Assembly (NCBI RefSeq): GCF_007971025.1
Contig: NZ_CP042436.1
Location: 496,001-560,000 of the forward strand
Source of the DNA: Mucilaginibacter ginsenosidivorans
Lineage (GTDB): Bacteria > Bacteroidota > Bacteroidia > Sphingobacteriales > Sphingobacteriaceae
Reading direction: 5' to 3'
Length of the DNA: 64,000 nt
This document shows positions 25,048 through 33,604 of this stretch, in pieces. The notes under the pieces are model-generated. The model did no database searches and had not been told where the DNA came from. It saw only the letters and a program-made list of their open reading frames with translations. Made by a program: the position numbers and the translations under genes. Positions within the stretch are counted from its first letter, which is position 1; each line of letters begins with the position of its first letter.

Positions 25048-27438
25048 CTAAAACTTCACATTCAGCGATACCAAAAAATTCGCCGGCGCCTGCGGGAAGT
25101 AATAATTATAATTAACCACTGTGCCGCCCTCTATATCCGGGTACGTCGCGCCGTCCGACTGGTATTTTTTGCTGAAAATGTTATTCACCAGCAAGCCTGC
25201 TCCTATCTCTTTTATACCTCTTATCCGGAAGGTATAATTAAGCCGAAGATCGTTCACCAGGTAAGCATCCAGCGACCGGCTTAAAGTCGACGTATTGTCC
25301 AAATACTGGCGTCCCACGTACTTGGTTACAAAAGCGATCTCCGCATTTTTAATGGGATGATAACTGATCGTGCTTGACCCGGTAAAGCCCGGTGAGTAAG
25401 CAATGTTGGTTTTTTGGTAGTCGGTTTCGTCCACGCCACCGGTGTCATAGTTCTGCAAAAACTGTTTGAAATTCTTCAGCTTGTTCGTGCTTAATGTAGC
25501 AGTAGCATACCAGCTCAAAGGTTCGGCAATTTTTACGCGCGCGCTTACCTCCACGCCCGTACGGTAGCTGTCCTTAATATTGGTTCGTATCGCCTCACCC
25601 ACGTCGTCAAGCGCACCGGTTAGCACTAGCTGGTTTTTGTACAGCATATAAAACCCGTTCACATTAACGCTGAAACCCGGCTGACCGAAACGGTAGCCAA
25701 GTTCAAGATCTTTCAGGTTTTCCGGCTTTGGCCTGCTTTGCGGCGATGAATTGACAAAATCGCTACGGTTCGGCTCGTGGTTACCCACGGCTATGGATGC
25801 ATACACGTTGCTATGGTCGTTAAGGTTATATGTTATGCCCGCTTTCGGGTTGAAAAAATTCAATTCCACTGCCTGCTGCACATTGTTAAGGTTTTGATCG
25901 AACCCTAAAAATGAGTAATAGATATGGCGGTATTGCAGATCGCCGTACAATAATACATCGCCGAGCTTATATTCCGCCCGGGCAAAAGTGTTAAAGTCTG
26001 TTTTCCTTGCGTTATTACGCGAATATTCGTAATCCGGCAGAATATTAGTACTTTCCTGCGTCCACTCGATATTGTTGTAGTGCCTGCCCTTGTATTCGTT
26101 GTAAGCGCCGCCGAGCGTTAAACCAAGGTTGTTGCTTGCCCTGTAGTTGAAGTTATACGTAAGGCCGTAAAAATCATTATCCAGCCAAAGGCGCCGCACC
26201 AGGTCAGTTTCATCAACAGTGGTGCCACCAATAATAACCGGCGTGATACCGTAATCGGTTAACGACTGTTCATTTTTATATTCCTCGTAGTAGCCCGAGC
26301 CTTTGGTATAATGCAGGGCCCCGCTGAAGGACAATTTGGTGCTGATCTGCTGATCGTAAAGCAGTTGGTAATAGTTCTGCGTGTAGTTATCGGTCTGGTT
26401 TTTATAGTAGCTATTGCTCGAATTGATGTAGCCCAGTTCATTATATCGCCGGTTACCGCTTTTCACGCTGTCCTCGGGCACGCCGTCCCAGGCCTGGTAA
26501 GTTTGCTCGTAACCCGAAAACACATTCAAGCGCAGCACGCTGCTTTTACCATAATACGCACCGCTTAAAAAGAACGATTTCAAATGCGAAAATGCCCTGT
26601 CGATATAACCGTCAGAGTTCATCCTAGACAAACGCCCGTCAACGCTAAAGTGACCGCCAAGCAGGCCCGTACCCAGGTTAACCGTATTTTTTATGGTACC
26701 GTATGATCCTACAGAATTGTTCAGTTCGGCATAAGCGGTATCGCGCCTGGTGGTGGTTTGGATATTGATGCTGGCGCCAAAAGCCCCGGCTCCATTGGTT
26801 GACGTGCCCACGCCGCGCTGCAGCTGTATATTATCCACAGATGAAGCCAGGTCGGGCAGGTCGACAAAGTACACACCCTGGTCCTCGGCATCGTTCAGCG
26901 GTATACCGTTCACGGTTACATTGGTGCGTGTTGCGTCCGAACCCCGGATGCGGATGCTGGTGTAACCCACACCGGCCCCTGCGTTCGATGTTACTACAGT
27001 CGATGGCGTTTGTTCCAGCAAATATTCAAAGCCCCGGCCCGAATTATTTTTGTCGATGTCTTTCTTTGTCAGATTGGTAAAAGCTGTTGGCGAGTTGTTG
27101 AAAGCACGGGTGGCGCTCACGGTAACCTCCTCGGTCATAATGCTGGCCGGGACCAATTGGAAATTAATGGTCGTGTCACTCTTCAATAAAACACTTCTTT
27201 CGATGGATTGATAGCCGAGATAGCTGACCTTAAACTGATAGGCACTGCCTTTGGAAACGCTGAGCCGGTAATTACCATCAGCATCGGTAACCGCGTTAAT
27301 GCTTGGATTGATGGTGATGTTCGCTCCCGGCAAAGCTGCGCCGGTTTGCTGATCGGTAACTTTCCCTGAAACGGAAAGCTGGGCCGCTGCCAGGACAGGC
27401 AACAGCAGGGCGATGAATGCCGCAAATAAATTTTTCAA
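25048..27438 (-). CDS. TonB-dependent outer-membrane receptor under TPP riboswitch control
   Basis: The 796-residue protein has a signal peptide, an N-terminal carboxypeptidase-regulatory-like domain (SVSGKVTDQQTGAALPGANI near 22-41), a plug domain (IRIRGSDATRTNVTVNGIPL near 165) and a beta-barrel ending in NFLVSLNVKF with a terminal Phe. The TPP riboswitch at 27505-27692 lies about 70 bases upstream, which points to uptake of thiamine or a thiamine precursor, as in the ThiOMP-type receptors of Bacteroidota. No SusD partner follows. Confidence 0.92.
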   Translation of the reverse strand: MKNLFAAFIALLLPVLAAAQLSVSGKVTDQQTGAALPGANITINPSINAVTDADGNYRLSVSKGSAYQFKVSYLGYQSIERSVLLKSDTTINFQLVPASIMTEEVTVSATRAFNNSPTAFTNLTKKDIDKNNSGRGFEYLLEQTPSTVVTSNAGAGVGYTSIRIRGSDATRTNVTVNGIPLNDAEDQGVYFVDLPDLASSVDNIQLQRGVGTSTNGAGAFGASINIQTTTRRDTAYAELNNSVGSYGTIKNTVNLGTGLLGGHFSVDGRLSRMNSDGYIDRAFSHLKSFFLSGAYYGKSSVLRLNVFSGYEQTYQAWDGVPEDSVKSGNRRYNELGYINSSNSYYKNQTDNYTQNYYQLLYDQQISTKLSFSGALHYTKGSGYYEEYKNEQSLTDYGITPVIIGGTTVDETDLVRRLWLDNDFYGLTYNFNYRASNNLGLTLGGAYNEYKGRHYNNIEWTQESTNILPDYEYSRNNARKTDFNTFARAEYKLGDVLLYGDLQYRHIYYSFLGFDQNLNNVQQAVELNFFNPKAGITYNLNDHSNVYASIAVGNHEPNRSDFVNSSPQSRPKPENLKDLELGYRFGQPGFSVNVNGFYMLYKNQLVLTGALDDVGEAIRTNIKDSYRTGVEVSARVKIAEPLSWYATATLSTNKLKNFKQFLQNYDTGGVDETDYQKTNIAYSPGFTGSSTISYHPIKNAEIAFVTKYVGRQYLDNTSTLSRSLDAYLVNDLRLNYTFRIRGIKEIGAGLLVNNIFSKKYQSDGATYPDIEGGTVVNYNYYFPQAPANFLVSLNVKF

Positions 27439-27504
27439 AATGTGAATTAATAAAATTTGTTAAACCATCTGCACACCAGGGTTGAATGCGCAGTACACTT
27501 AACT

Positions 27505-27692
27505 TTTTACCTCTCCCTACGCCGGCATTACCCGGATCAGGTGTCTGTTGAAGTCATTGGTCAGTGGTCATTAGTCATCAGTCCTTAATTAGGACTATAA
27601 GACTTTCGACTCAAGACTTTGTACTTAAACAATGGGTTTGATCTCAGCCTGTCTTTCAGTTTGATCGCTCAAAGCAAGGCACCCCTTGAGAA
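27505..27692 (-). promoter_or_regulatory. TPP (thiamine pyrophosphate) riboswitch with a long linker insertion
   Basis: Reading the reverse strand, conserved parts appear in order: GGGGTGCC (about 27679-27686), a P3/P3a-like hairpin, GGCTGAGA (about 27643-27650), ACCC, and then CCTGATC and TAATGCCGGCGTAGGGAG ending near 27512. Between ACCC and CCTGATC, normally only a few bases apart, lie about 85 extra bases (27545-27629) with a CCTAATTAAGG palindrome and degenerate TGAC/TGACC repeats. It controls the TonB-dependent receptor downstream. No terminator is clear, so control may be translational. Confidence 0.88.
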
Positions 27693-27794
27693 TTATGGAG
27701 CAAATATAGGATTTAAGTCCGAATTCCGATAGCTATCGAGACGAGTAAGTCCAATACACCGGGGAACTGGTGGTCTTGCGGGGAGATCACTTTA

Positions 27795-27925
27795 AAACAG
27801 GCGGCTCCTATGGAGCCACAAAAAACTATTTTTTATTCTATAAACAGGTTGTTCCTACGGAACTTATTGTCGTTCCAATCACTGACTCCAACGGAGTCGC
27901 CTGTTTATAGCATAAAATAAAAGAG
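27795..27925. repeat. Multi-hairpin intergenic repeat, copy A
   Basis: Outer arms AAACAGGCGGCTCC (27795-27808) and GGAGTCGCCTGTTT (27893-27906) enclose small hairpins GGCTCC-TAT-GGAGCC, GTTCC-TAC-GGAAC and GACTCC-AAC-GGAGTC, joined by the shared string CTATAAACAGGT. A related copy is at 35246-35370. No reading frame is supported inside. Confidence 0.75.
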
Positions 27926-27988
27926 GACAGTGGCTCCGGAGGTGCCTCCTGATGGCCTAAATTTTTAAATAAATAAAATCACAGAATA

Positions 27989-28558
27989 TCAGTTCGCCTG
28001 GGCCTGGAAAATATCGTTTTGCCTTAGCAGGCGTACCACTTTCACAAAACGGCGTTTATAGGTACCCTCCATTGCAGTAATGGTAACGCCGTTCTCCTTG
28101 CCCGAAGTTGAATGGATAAAGGTAAGCTTGCCGCCTTCATTGCTGTACACTATCGCCACATGCCCTATGGAGTGCGGATGATAGCTTTTTGTTCCTTTAA
28201 AAAGGATGATATCGCCCTGGCGTGCGTCTTCGATACTGATCTCCCGGCCTATGTTTGCATAATCGCCCGAAGAACGCGGCACATCGGCGTTAAAGCTTTT
28301 GAACACATAACTCACAAAGCCCGAACAATCGAAACCCCGTAACGGATCGGAGGAAGCCTCACGATAAGGTATCCCGATTAACGACTGCGCGAAGTACATA
28401 AGATCATAAGATGATATGGTATCTGTAGCGCCATTGAGGTGGAATACAGGTGGCTTTACCCTAACCTTGTATGAATGCCGCATTTTACGTGAATGGGCCG
28501 TAGCGGCAAAAGCCACACATAAAAACAAAAGGACTGTCAGGGTCAGATATCTTTTCAT
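27989..28558 (-). CDS. NlpC/P60 (C40) family cell-wall hydrolase
   Basis: The 189-residue protein has a signal peptide and an NlpC/P60 domain from about residue 50. The catalytic Cys is in GFDCSGFVSYVF near 86, the His in SIGHVAIVYS near 135 and the third residue in FIHSTSG near 150. Such enzymes cut peptide cross-links of peptidoglycan. It is transcribed away from aspS and preceded by low-complexity repeats. The single-domain form suggests a housekeeping endopeptidase. Confidence 0.92.
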   Translation of the reverse strand: MKRYLTLTVLLFLCVAFAATAHSRKMRHSYKVRVKPPVFHLNGATDTISSYDLMYFAQSLIGIPYREASSDPLRGFDCSGFVSYVFKSFNADVPRSSGDYANIGREISIEDARQGDIILFKGTKSYHPHSIGHVAIVYSNEGGKLTFIHSTSGKENGVTITAMEGTYKRRFVKVVRLLRQNDIFQAQAN

Positions 28559-28639
28559 TCGGCGACCTAATATAGTATTACATTTCGAATTTCAAATGTT
28601 CAATTTCGAATTTAATCTTTAACGGCTCAATCTTTCGCC

Positions 28640-28659
28640 CCTGCCTGCCGGCAGGCAGG
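28640..28659. repeat. 20-base perfect palindrome
   Basis: CCTGCCTGCC joined directly to its own complement GGCAGGCAGG gives a 20-base palindrome in the leader region between the NlpC/P60 gene and aspS, next to degenerate ATTTCGAATTT repeats. The form suggests a dispersed repeat rather than an operator. Confidence 0.7.
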
Positions 28660-28713
28660 TTTATCCTTTTTCCTTTCCCCGTAAAATACCTTTCACCTTT
28701 CCCCTCAAAACAG

Positions 28714-28721
28714 TACTTTTG
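28714..28721 (+). promoter_or_regulatory. -7 promoter element of aspS
   Basis: TACTTTTG lies 22 bases before the aspS ATG and matches the TAnnTTTG form. No TTG is seen at the usual upstream distance. Confidence 0.5.
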
Positions 28722-28743
28722 CAAACTTTTATACCATATAGCT

Positions 28744-30501
28744 ATGTTACAAACACATTCACGGACACATACCTGCGGCGAATTAAATATCAGCCATTTA
28801 GGTAAATACGTTACTTTATGCGGATGGGTGCAAAAATCGCGCGACCTGGGCGGGATGACCTTCATTGACGTGCGCGACCGCTATGGTTTAACCCAACTGG
28901 TGTTCAATACCGATTCGGACGCAACCTTACGTGAGAAAAGCCGCGAACTGGGTCGTGAATTTGTGATAAAAGTAAGTGGTACCGTAATAGAACGTACCAG
29001 CAAAAACAACAGGATACCAACGGGCGAGATCGAGATCGCTGTCGATTCGCTGGAGATATTAAATACCGCCAAAACCCCGCCGTTCCAGATAGAGGATGAG
29101 ACCGATGGCGGCGAGGAACTGCGCGCCAAATACCGTTATTTAGATTTGCGCCGTAACCCGATACGCAACAACCTTGTCCTCCGTCACAAAATGGCGCAGG
29201 AAGTGCGCAAATATTTGGATGGGCTCGGCTTTATCGAGGTGGAAACCCCGGTGCTGATCAAGTCGACCCCGGAAGGCGCACGCGATTTCGTGGTGCCAAG
29301 CCGGATGAACCCGGGCGAGTTTTACGCCCTGCCGCAGTCGCCGCAAACCTTTAAGCAATTGCTGATGGTAAGCGGTTTCGACCGTTACTTCCAGATAGTG
29401 AAATGTTTTCGCGATGAGGACCTGCGCGCCGACCGCCAGCCTGAGTTTACGCAGATAGACTGCGAGATGGCCTTCATCACCCAGGAGGATATCCTGCATA
29501 TTTTCGAGGGGTTAACGCGTCACTTGTTCAAAACCGTTAAGGGTATCGAATTTGAGAAATTCCCCCGTATGCAATATGCCGACGCGATGCGTTTGTATGG
29601 TTCCGACAAACCAGATATCCGTTTCGGGATGGAGTTTGTTGAACTGAACGATGTGGTACAGGGCAAAGGTTTCGGCTTGTTCGATAATGCCGAACTGGTT
29701 GTCGGTATCAACGCCAAAGGCTGCGCTGAATACACCCGCAAACAAATTGACGAACTGACCGACTGGCTTAAACGCCCACAAATTGGCGCCGGCGGCATGA
29801 TCTATTGCCGTTACAATACCGACGGCACCTTAAAATCGTCAGTCGATAAATTTTATAATGAGGATGAACTGACCAACTGGGCGGCTGCCTTCAACGCTGA
29901 ACCCGGCGACCTGATGCTGGTATTAGCCGGCCCGGCCGATAAGGTTCGCAAGCAACTGAATGAACTTCGACTGGAAATGGGCGGTCGCTTAGGTTTGCGC
30001 AATAAAGATACCTTCGCACCGCTTTGGGTGCTCGATTTTCCTTTGCTGGAGTGGGAAGAAGAATCTGGCCGTTACCACGCCATGCACCACCCGTTTACGT
30101 CGCCAAAACCGGAAGATATTGCTCTGCTGGACAGCGCCCCGGGCAATGTCCGCGCCAATGCGTACGATTTGGTGATCAACGGCACCGAAATAGGCGGCGG
30201 CTCCATCCGTATCCACGACCGAGACCTGCAGGCTTTGATGTTCAAACATCTTGGTTTTAGCAAGGAAGAGGCCCAGAAACAATTCGGCTTTTTGATGGAT
30301 GCATTCGAGTTCGGCGCACCGCCGCATGGTGGCATCGCTTTCGGGTTCGACCGCCTGTGTTCCATCTTCGCCGGGCTGGATTCGATCCGCGATGTTATCG
30401 CCTTCCCGAAAAACAACTCGGGCCGCGATGTGATGATCGATACGCCGTCAACCATCCACGAGGACCAGATGAAAGAGCTGAAAATTAAGACGACCCTGTA
30501 A
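28744..30501 (+). CDS. aspS: Aspartyl-tRNA synthetase
   Basis: The 585-residue class II synthetase has an N-terminal OB-fold anticodon-binding domain (about 1-110), motif 2 ([16 protein letters not shown] near 220), an inserted GAD domain in the middle and motif 3 ([10 protein letters not shown] near 530). It charges tRNA(Asp) in the cytoplasm. The last residues (KELKIKTTL) are echoed by a second, diverged copy of the 3' end at 30987-31023, beyond a toxin-antitoxin pair, suggesting that the module inserted at this gene end. Confidence 0.97.
   Translation: MLQTHSRTHTCGELNISHLGKYVTLCGWVQKSRDLGGMTFIDVRDRYGLTQLVFNTDSDATLREKSRELGREFVIKVSGTVIERTSKNNRIPTGEIEIAVDSLEILNTAKTPPFQIEDETDGGEELRAKYRYLDLRRNPIRNNLVLRHKMAQEVRKYLDGLGFIEVETPVLIKSTPEGARDFVVPSRMNPGEFYALPQSPQTFKQLLMVSGFDRYFQIVKCFRDEDLRADRQPEFTQIDCEMAFITQEDILHIFEGLTRHLFKTVKGIEFEKFPRMQYADAMRLYGSDKPDIRFGMEFVELNDVVQGKGFGLFDNAELVVGINAKGCAEYTRKQIDELTDWLKRPQIGAGGMIYCRYNTDGTLKSSVDKFYNEDELTNWAAAFNAEPGDLMLVLAGPADKVRKQLNELRLEMGGRLGLRNKDTFAPLWVLDFPLLEWEEESGRYHAMHHPFTSPKPEDIALLDSAPGNVRANAYDLVINGTEIGGGSIRIHDRDLQALMFKHLGFSKEEAQKQFGFLMDAFEFGAPPHGGIAFGFDRLCSIFAGLDSIRDVIAFPKNNSGRDVMIDTPSTIHEDQMKELKIKTTL
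30465..30501 (+). repeat. Direct repeat at the aspS 3' end, left copy
   Basis: The last 37 bases of aspS, from CCAG to the TAA, share TGAAAATTAAG exactly and the in-frame ending TGTAA with 30987-31023. The last 23 bases match at 19 positions. Confidence 0.55.
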
Positions 30502-30509
30502 ATTGTTAC

Positions 30510-30517
30510 TATCTTTG
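30510..30517 (+). promoter_or_regulatory. -7 promoter element of the toxin-antitoxin pair
   Basis: TATCTTTG lies four bases before the antitoxin ATG, so the module carries its own promoter and the message would be leaderless or nearly so. Confidence 0.5.
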
Positions 30518-30521
30518 TAAT

Positions 30522-30716
30522 ATGGAATCTGCGATCATATCTGGAAAATCGAAAAAAGATATTCAGCTTTTAATTACTATAGCTGAAAAGATGGGTATAA
30601 ATGCCAAATTTTTAACCAAAGATGACTTGGAGGACTTCGGAATGGCCAAAGCAATAAAAGAAGGTGAAACCGGAGAATTGATTAATGCAGCTGATTTTTT
30701 GAAATCAATAAAATGA
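30522..30716 (+). CDS. Type II antitoxin (RelE/ParE-associated)
   Basis: The 64-residue protein is small, with a charged helical middle (KKDIQLLITIAEKMGINAKFL) and an acidic C-terminal tail (EGETGELINAADFLKSIK), as in short antitoxins that wrap a RelE-type toxin. No ribbon-helix-helix or HTH motif is clear. Its stop overlaps the toxin ATG by four bases (ATGA), the usual coupling. The A/T-rich composition contrasts with aspS. It would neutralise the toxin and probably repress the pair. Confidence 0.8.
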   Translation: MESAIISGKSKKDIQLLITIAEKMGINAKFLTKDDLEDFGMAKAIKEGETGELINAADFLKSIK

Positions 30717-30982
30717 TCGTCAAGATCGACAAAAGCTTTCAAAAGGATGTCAGTAAGATCAATGACGTAAAAATCAAAACTGCAATTGTCGAAACTATAA
30801 ATCTTATTCAGGAATCAGAAATCCTCTCTTCTATAAATAATCTAAAAAAACTATCAGGATATAAAGACCTATATAGAATCAGATCAGGTAATTATCGGAT
30901 CGGATTAAGGTTTACTTCGGAACAAGAGTTGATCTTTATTAGATTTCTCCACAGAAAAGAAGTCTATCAGCGATGGCCCTAA
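30713..30982 (+). CDS. RelE/ParE-superfamily toxin
   Basis: The 89-residue protein has the RelE-fold pattern: an N-terminal strand VKIDKSFQKDV, a helical hairpin with LKKLSGYKDLYRIRSGNYRIGLRF near residues 43-67, and a closing strand LIFIRFLHRKEVYQRWP. The RIRSGNYRI and FLHRKEVY segments are the typical signatures. Most such toxins cut mRNA on the ribosome; ParE relatives poison gyrase. It pairs with the overlapping upstream antitoxin. The target is not decidable here. Confidence 0.87.
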   Translation: MIVKIDKSFQKDVSKINDVKIKTAIVETINLIQESEILSSINNLKKLSGYKDLYRIRSGNYRIGLRFTSEQELIFIRFLHRKEVYQRWP

Positions 30983-30986
30983 GTTT

Positions 30987-31023
30987 CCAGGTCATCAAAT
31001 TGAAAATTAAGGCAACGGTGTAA
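30987..31023 (+). repeat. Direct repeat resembling the aspS 3' end, right copy
   Basis: In frame this segment reads QVIKLKIKATV followed by TAA, against [11 protein letters not shown] and TAA at the real aspS end. It is not part of any gene now. It lies just after the toxin stop, 522 bases from the first copy. Confidence 0.55.
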
Positions 31024-31128
31024 TTATCTGCCCGTTTTAACCGTAATCAGAAAGAAGAAACATTGAGCGCATTATTCGTATATAATTTTCTACTGAAAAT
31101 CGAGTTATAAATTCACAAAAAACATCCA

Positions 31129-31593
31129 ATGAAGAAATTAATACCCGTATTCTGTTTACTTATTCTAACTTTCTCGGCCTGTAAAAAAAGCGACAGCTTT
31201 GATCCTGCCAAACAAGCTATTGCCGACGATGGCGAGATACAGGCGTACCTGACAACTAACAACATTACAGGCGCAACTAAAGATGCCTCAGGACTTTATT
31301 ACAAAGTCATCACTCCGGGCACAGGCAATTACCCCACACTTAGCTCAACCATTACGGTCAACTCAACGGGTAAGCTCCTCAACGGTACCGTTGTTGATAC
31401 CGAAAACGCCCTGGTTACACCCCTAACAAACGTTATAAGAGGCTGGCAGATCGGTGTGCCGCACATCAATACCGGTGGCAGGTTGTTGCTGATCGTTCCC
31501 TCGGCATTAGGTTATGGTAATGCCACTGCTGGCGCTATCCCGAAAAATTCGGTGCTGGTATTTACTATCGACCTGCTGGGTTACAATAACTGA
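31129..31593 (+). CDS. FKBP-type peptidyl-prolyl isomerase lipoprotein
   Basis: The 154-residue protein has a lipoprotein signal (LILTFSACKKS, lipid-modified Cys at 18) and a C-terminal FKBP domain: DASGLYYKVITPGTG, then VIRGWQIGVPHINTGGRLLLIVPSALGYG and VLVFTIDLLGY. It probably assists folding of secreted proteins at the inner face of the outer membrane. An intrinsic terminator follows, 26 bases after the stop. Confidence 0.92.
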   Translation: MKKLIPVFCLLILTFSACKKSDSFDPAKQAIADDGEIQAYLTTNNITGATKDASGLYYKVITPGTGNYPTLSSTITVNSTGKLLNGTVVDTENALVTPLTNVIRGWQIGVPHINTGGRLLLIVPSALGYGNATAGAIPKNSVLVFTIDLLGYNN

Positions 31594-31619
31594 TAACATA
31601 AAGAAAATTGAATATTACA

Positions 31620-31654
31620 AAAGGGCGATCCATATGATCGCCCTTTATTTTTTT
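31620..31654 (+). terminator. Intrinsic terminator after the FKBP gene
   Basis: AAAGGGCGATC and GATCGCCCTTT form an 11-base perfect stem with a CATAT loop, followed by ATTTTTTTT. The M20 amidohydrolase start at 31679 lies just downstream and needs its own promoter. Confidence 0.92.
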
Positions 31655-31678
31655 ATATTCGGTGAAAAATCGCTCCGG

Positions 31679-32983
31679 ATGAAAAAACTTTGCGTTCTTA
31701 TAGTTTCGATCGTGGCTCTGCAGGCATCAGCCCAAACTAATGACCTGGAAGCCATTGCCGCCAAAAAAGCCGATTCGCTTTTTAAGCAAACCGTAGCCTG
31801 GCGGCGCGACTTTCACGAGCATCCTGAATTAGGCAACCAGGAAGTACGCACTTCTGGTATTATCGCAAAATATTTGCAGTCGCTGGGGCTCGAGGTAAAA
31901 ACAGGCATTGCAAAAACTGGGGTTGTCGGTATACTTAGGGGCGGTAAACCCGGACCGGTAATTGCCCTGCGTGCCGATATGGATGCTTTGCCGGTAACCG
32001 AACGTACACCTGTCCCTTTCGCATCAAAAGTAAGGTCGACCTATAACGGCCAGGAAGTTGGCGTAATGCACGCCTGCGGGCACGACTCACATATGGCTAT
32101 GCTGATGACTGTCGCCGAAATATTAACCTCCATGAAGAGCCAGTTGCACGGCACGGTAAAATTTATTTTTCAGCCGGCTGAAGAAGGTGTGCCGGCAGGG
32201 GAAACCGGCGGCGGCGAAGAAATGGTGAAGGAAGGGGTATTGGAAAACCCGAAAGTCGATGTCATTTTTGGTCTTCATATATTTTCTTACATTCCCGTTG
32301 GCACACTTACTTACCGCCCGGGCGGCGTAATGGCCAGCGTGAATGACATGAAGATCATCGTGAAGGGTAAATCGGCTCATGGCGCTTATCCCTGGTTCAG
32401 CACAGACCCCATCGTAGTTTCGGCACAGATCATCAATAACCTGCAAACTATCGTCAGCCGGAATGTCAATATTACGGAGAACCCTGCCGTAGTTACCATT
32501 GGCGCTATCAACGGCGGCACACGCCACAATATTATCCCCGAAAAAGTGGAAATGGTGGGTACGCTACGCGCGCTTAGCACGGCCGACGAAAAGCTTTTGA
32601 TAGAACGTGTAAAACAAATTGCTACCAAAACAGCTGAAGCCAATGGCGCGGTAGCCGACGTTGCGATACCTTTTAGCGTACACTACCCGGTAACCTATAA
32701 CGACCCGGCGCTGACCGCTAAAATGCTGCCAACCCTACAGCGTACCGCAGGGCCATCAAATGCTGTGGCGGGACCGGCGGTTACAGGCGGCGAGGACTTT
32801 AGCTTTTACCAGGAAAAAGTGCCGGGATTGTTTGTGTTCCTGGGTGGCATGCCCAAAGGCGCCGACCCAAAAACTGTGGCGCCAAACCATACGCCTGATT
32901 TTTTTATAGATGAAAGCGCTTTTCCGCTGGGAGTGAAAACTTTGTGCAACCTGACGTTGGATTACATGGATATGAAAAATTAA
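31679..32983 (+). CDS. M20D-family amidohydrolase, secreted
   Basis: The 434-residue protein begins with a signal peptide (LCVLIVSIVALQASAQ). Metal-site motifs are IALRADMDALPV near residue 100, MHACGHDSHMAML near 130-142, FQPAEEG near 162, and a C-terminal GGEDFSFYQEKVPG. This is the HipO/N-acyl-L-amino-acid amidohydrolase type, which removes acyl groups from amino acids. The frame extends upstream through the terminator, so the inner ATG is chosen. Periplasmic location is inferred from the signal peptide. Confidence 0.92.
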   Translation: MKKLCVLIVSIVALQASAQTNDLEAIAAKKADSLFKQTVAWRRDFHEHPELGNQEVRTSGIIAKYLQSLGLEVKTGIAKTGVVGILRGGKPGPVIALRADMDALPVTERTPVPFASKVRSTYNGQEVGVMHACGHDSHMAMLMTVAEILTSMKSQLHGTVKFIFQPAEEGVPAGETGGGEEMVKEGVLENPKVDVIFGLHIFSYIPVGTLTYRPGGVMASVNDMKIIVKGKSAHGAYPWFSTDPIVVSAQIINNLQTIVSRNVNITENPAVVTIGAINGGTRHNIIPEKVEMVGTLRALSTADEKLLIERVKQIATKTAEANGAVADVAIPFSVHYPVTYNDPALTAKMLPTLQRTAGPSNAVAGPAVTGGEDFSFYQEKVPGLFVFLGGMPKGADPKTVAPNHTPDFFIDESAFPLGVKTLCNLTLDYMDMKN

Positions 32984-33013
32984 AAAATTAGTTATATTTA
33001 TCCCGCTGCTGGC

Positions 33014-33529
33014 ATGAAACGTTTTCTGACTGTTTTATTCTCTGTTCCGTTCGCTGCGCTGGTTTTTTCACAAGCGGGGTATGCCGGTATTAAAACAACT
33101 GCGGCTCATAACGCTGTAGATTCGGCCGCAACCCGGAAAATCGTTATCGGCATCATCAATACGGTTATCAATGCGTCGGGCACATTCGATGTAAAAGCTA
33201 TTTCCGATTTTTATACCCCCAATGCCCTTGTGGCCGATGAGGAGCCGCCGTTCTCATGGAACGGTCCTACTGCAGGCGTGCAATGGGTAAATACCGTTGA
33301 AAAAACCTGCAAAGATCTTAGGATCAAAAAGCTGAAAGGCCGCATGGGCCGCATCAGCGTTTACCTGCAATCGGAAGAAAGCGTGTATGTGATCGTGCCT
33401 GTCAGCTATGTTGGCGAGATCAAGGACCAGTCCTTCGAGGAAGACGGCGCATTCACCTTTGTCTTCAGGCTGGTGAACGATAAATGGCTAATTAAAAGCC
33501 AGGTGTGGGTGTCGAGGAAGGGAATGTAA
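33014..33529 (+). CDS. Secreted NTF2/SnoaL-like hypothetical protein
   Basis: The 171-residue protein has a signal peptide (FLTVLFSVPFAALVFSQAGYA). The mature part fits the NTF2-like cone fold: a helix (IIGIINTVINASGTFDV type), FYTPNALVADEEPPFSWNGP, and final strands GAFTFVFRLVNDKWLIKSQVWV. Such proteins can be small-molecule-binding or enzymatic; no catalytic pair is clear. It follows the amidohydrolase by 30 bases. Confidence 0.75.
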   Translation: MKRFLTVLFSVPFAALVFSQAGYAGIKTTAAHNAVDSAATRKIVIGIINTVINASGTFDVKAISDFYTPNALVADEEPPFSWNGPTAGVQWVNTVEKTCKDLRIKKLKGRMGRISVYLQSEESVYVIVPVSYVGEIKDQSFEEDGAFTFVFRLVNDKWLIKSQVWVSRKGM

Positions 33530-33604
33530 TTTTTCAGTTGTAAGCCATAAAACTTATCTTTACTTGTAGAGATCAGCTTCGTTTCTTTCACTCTTCGCAC
33601 AGCA

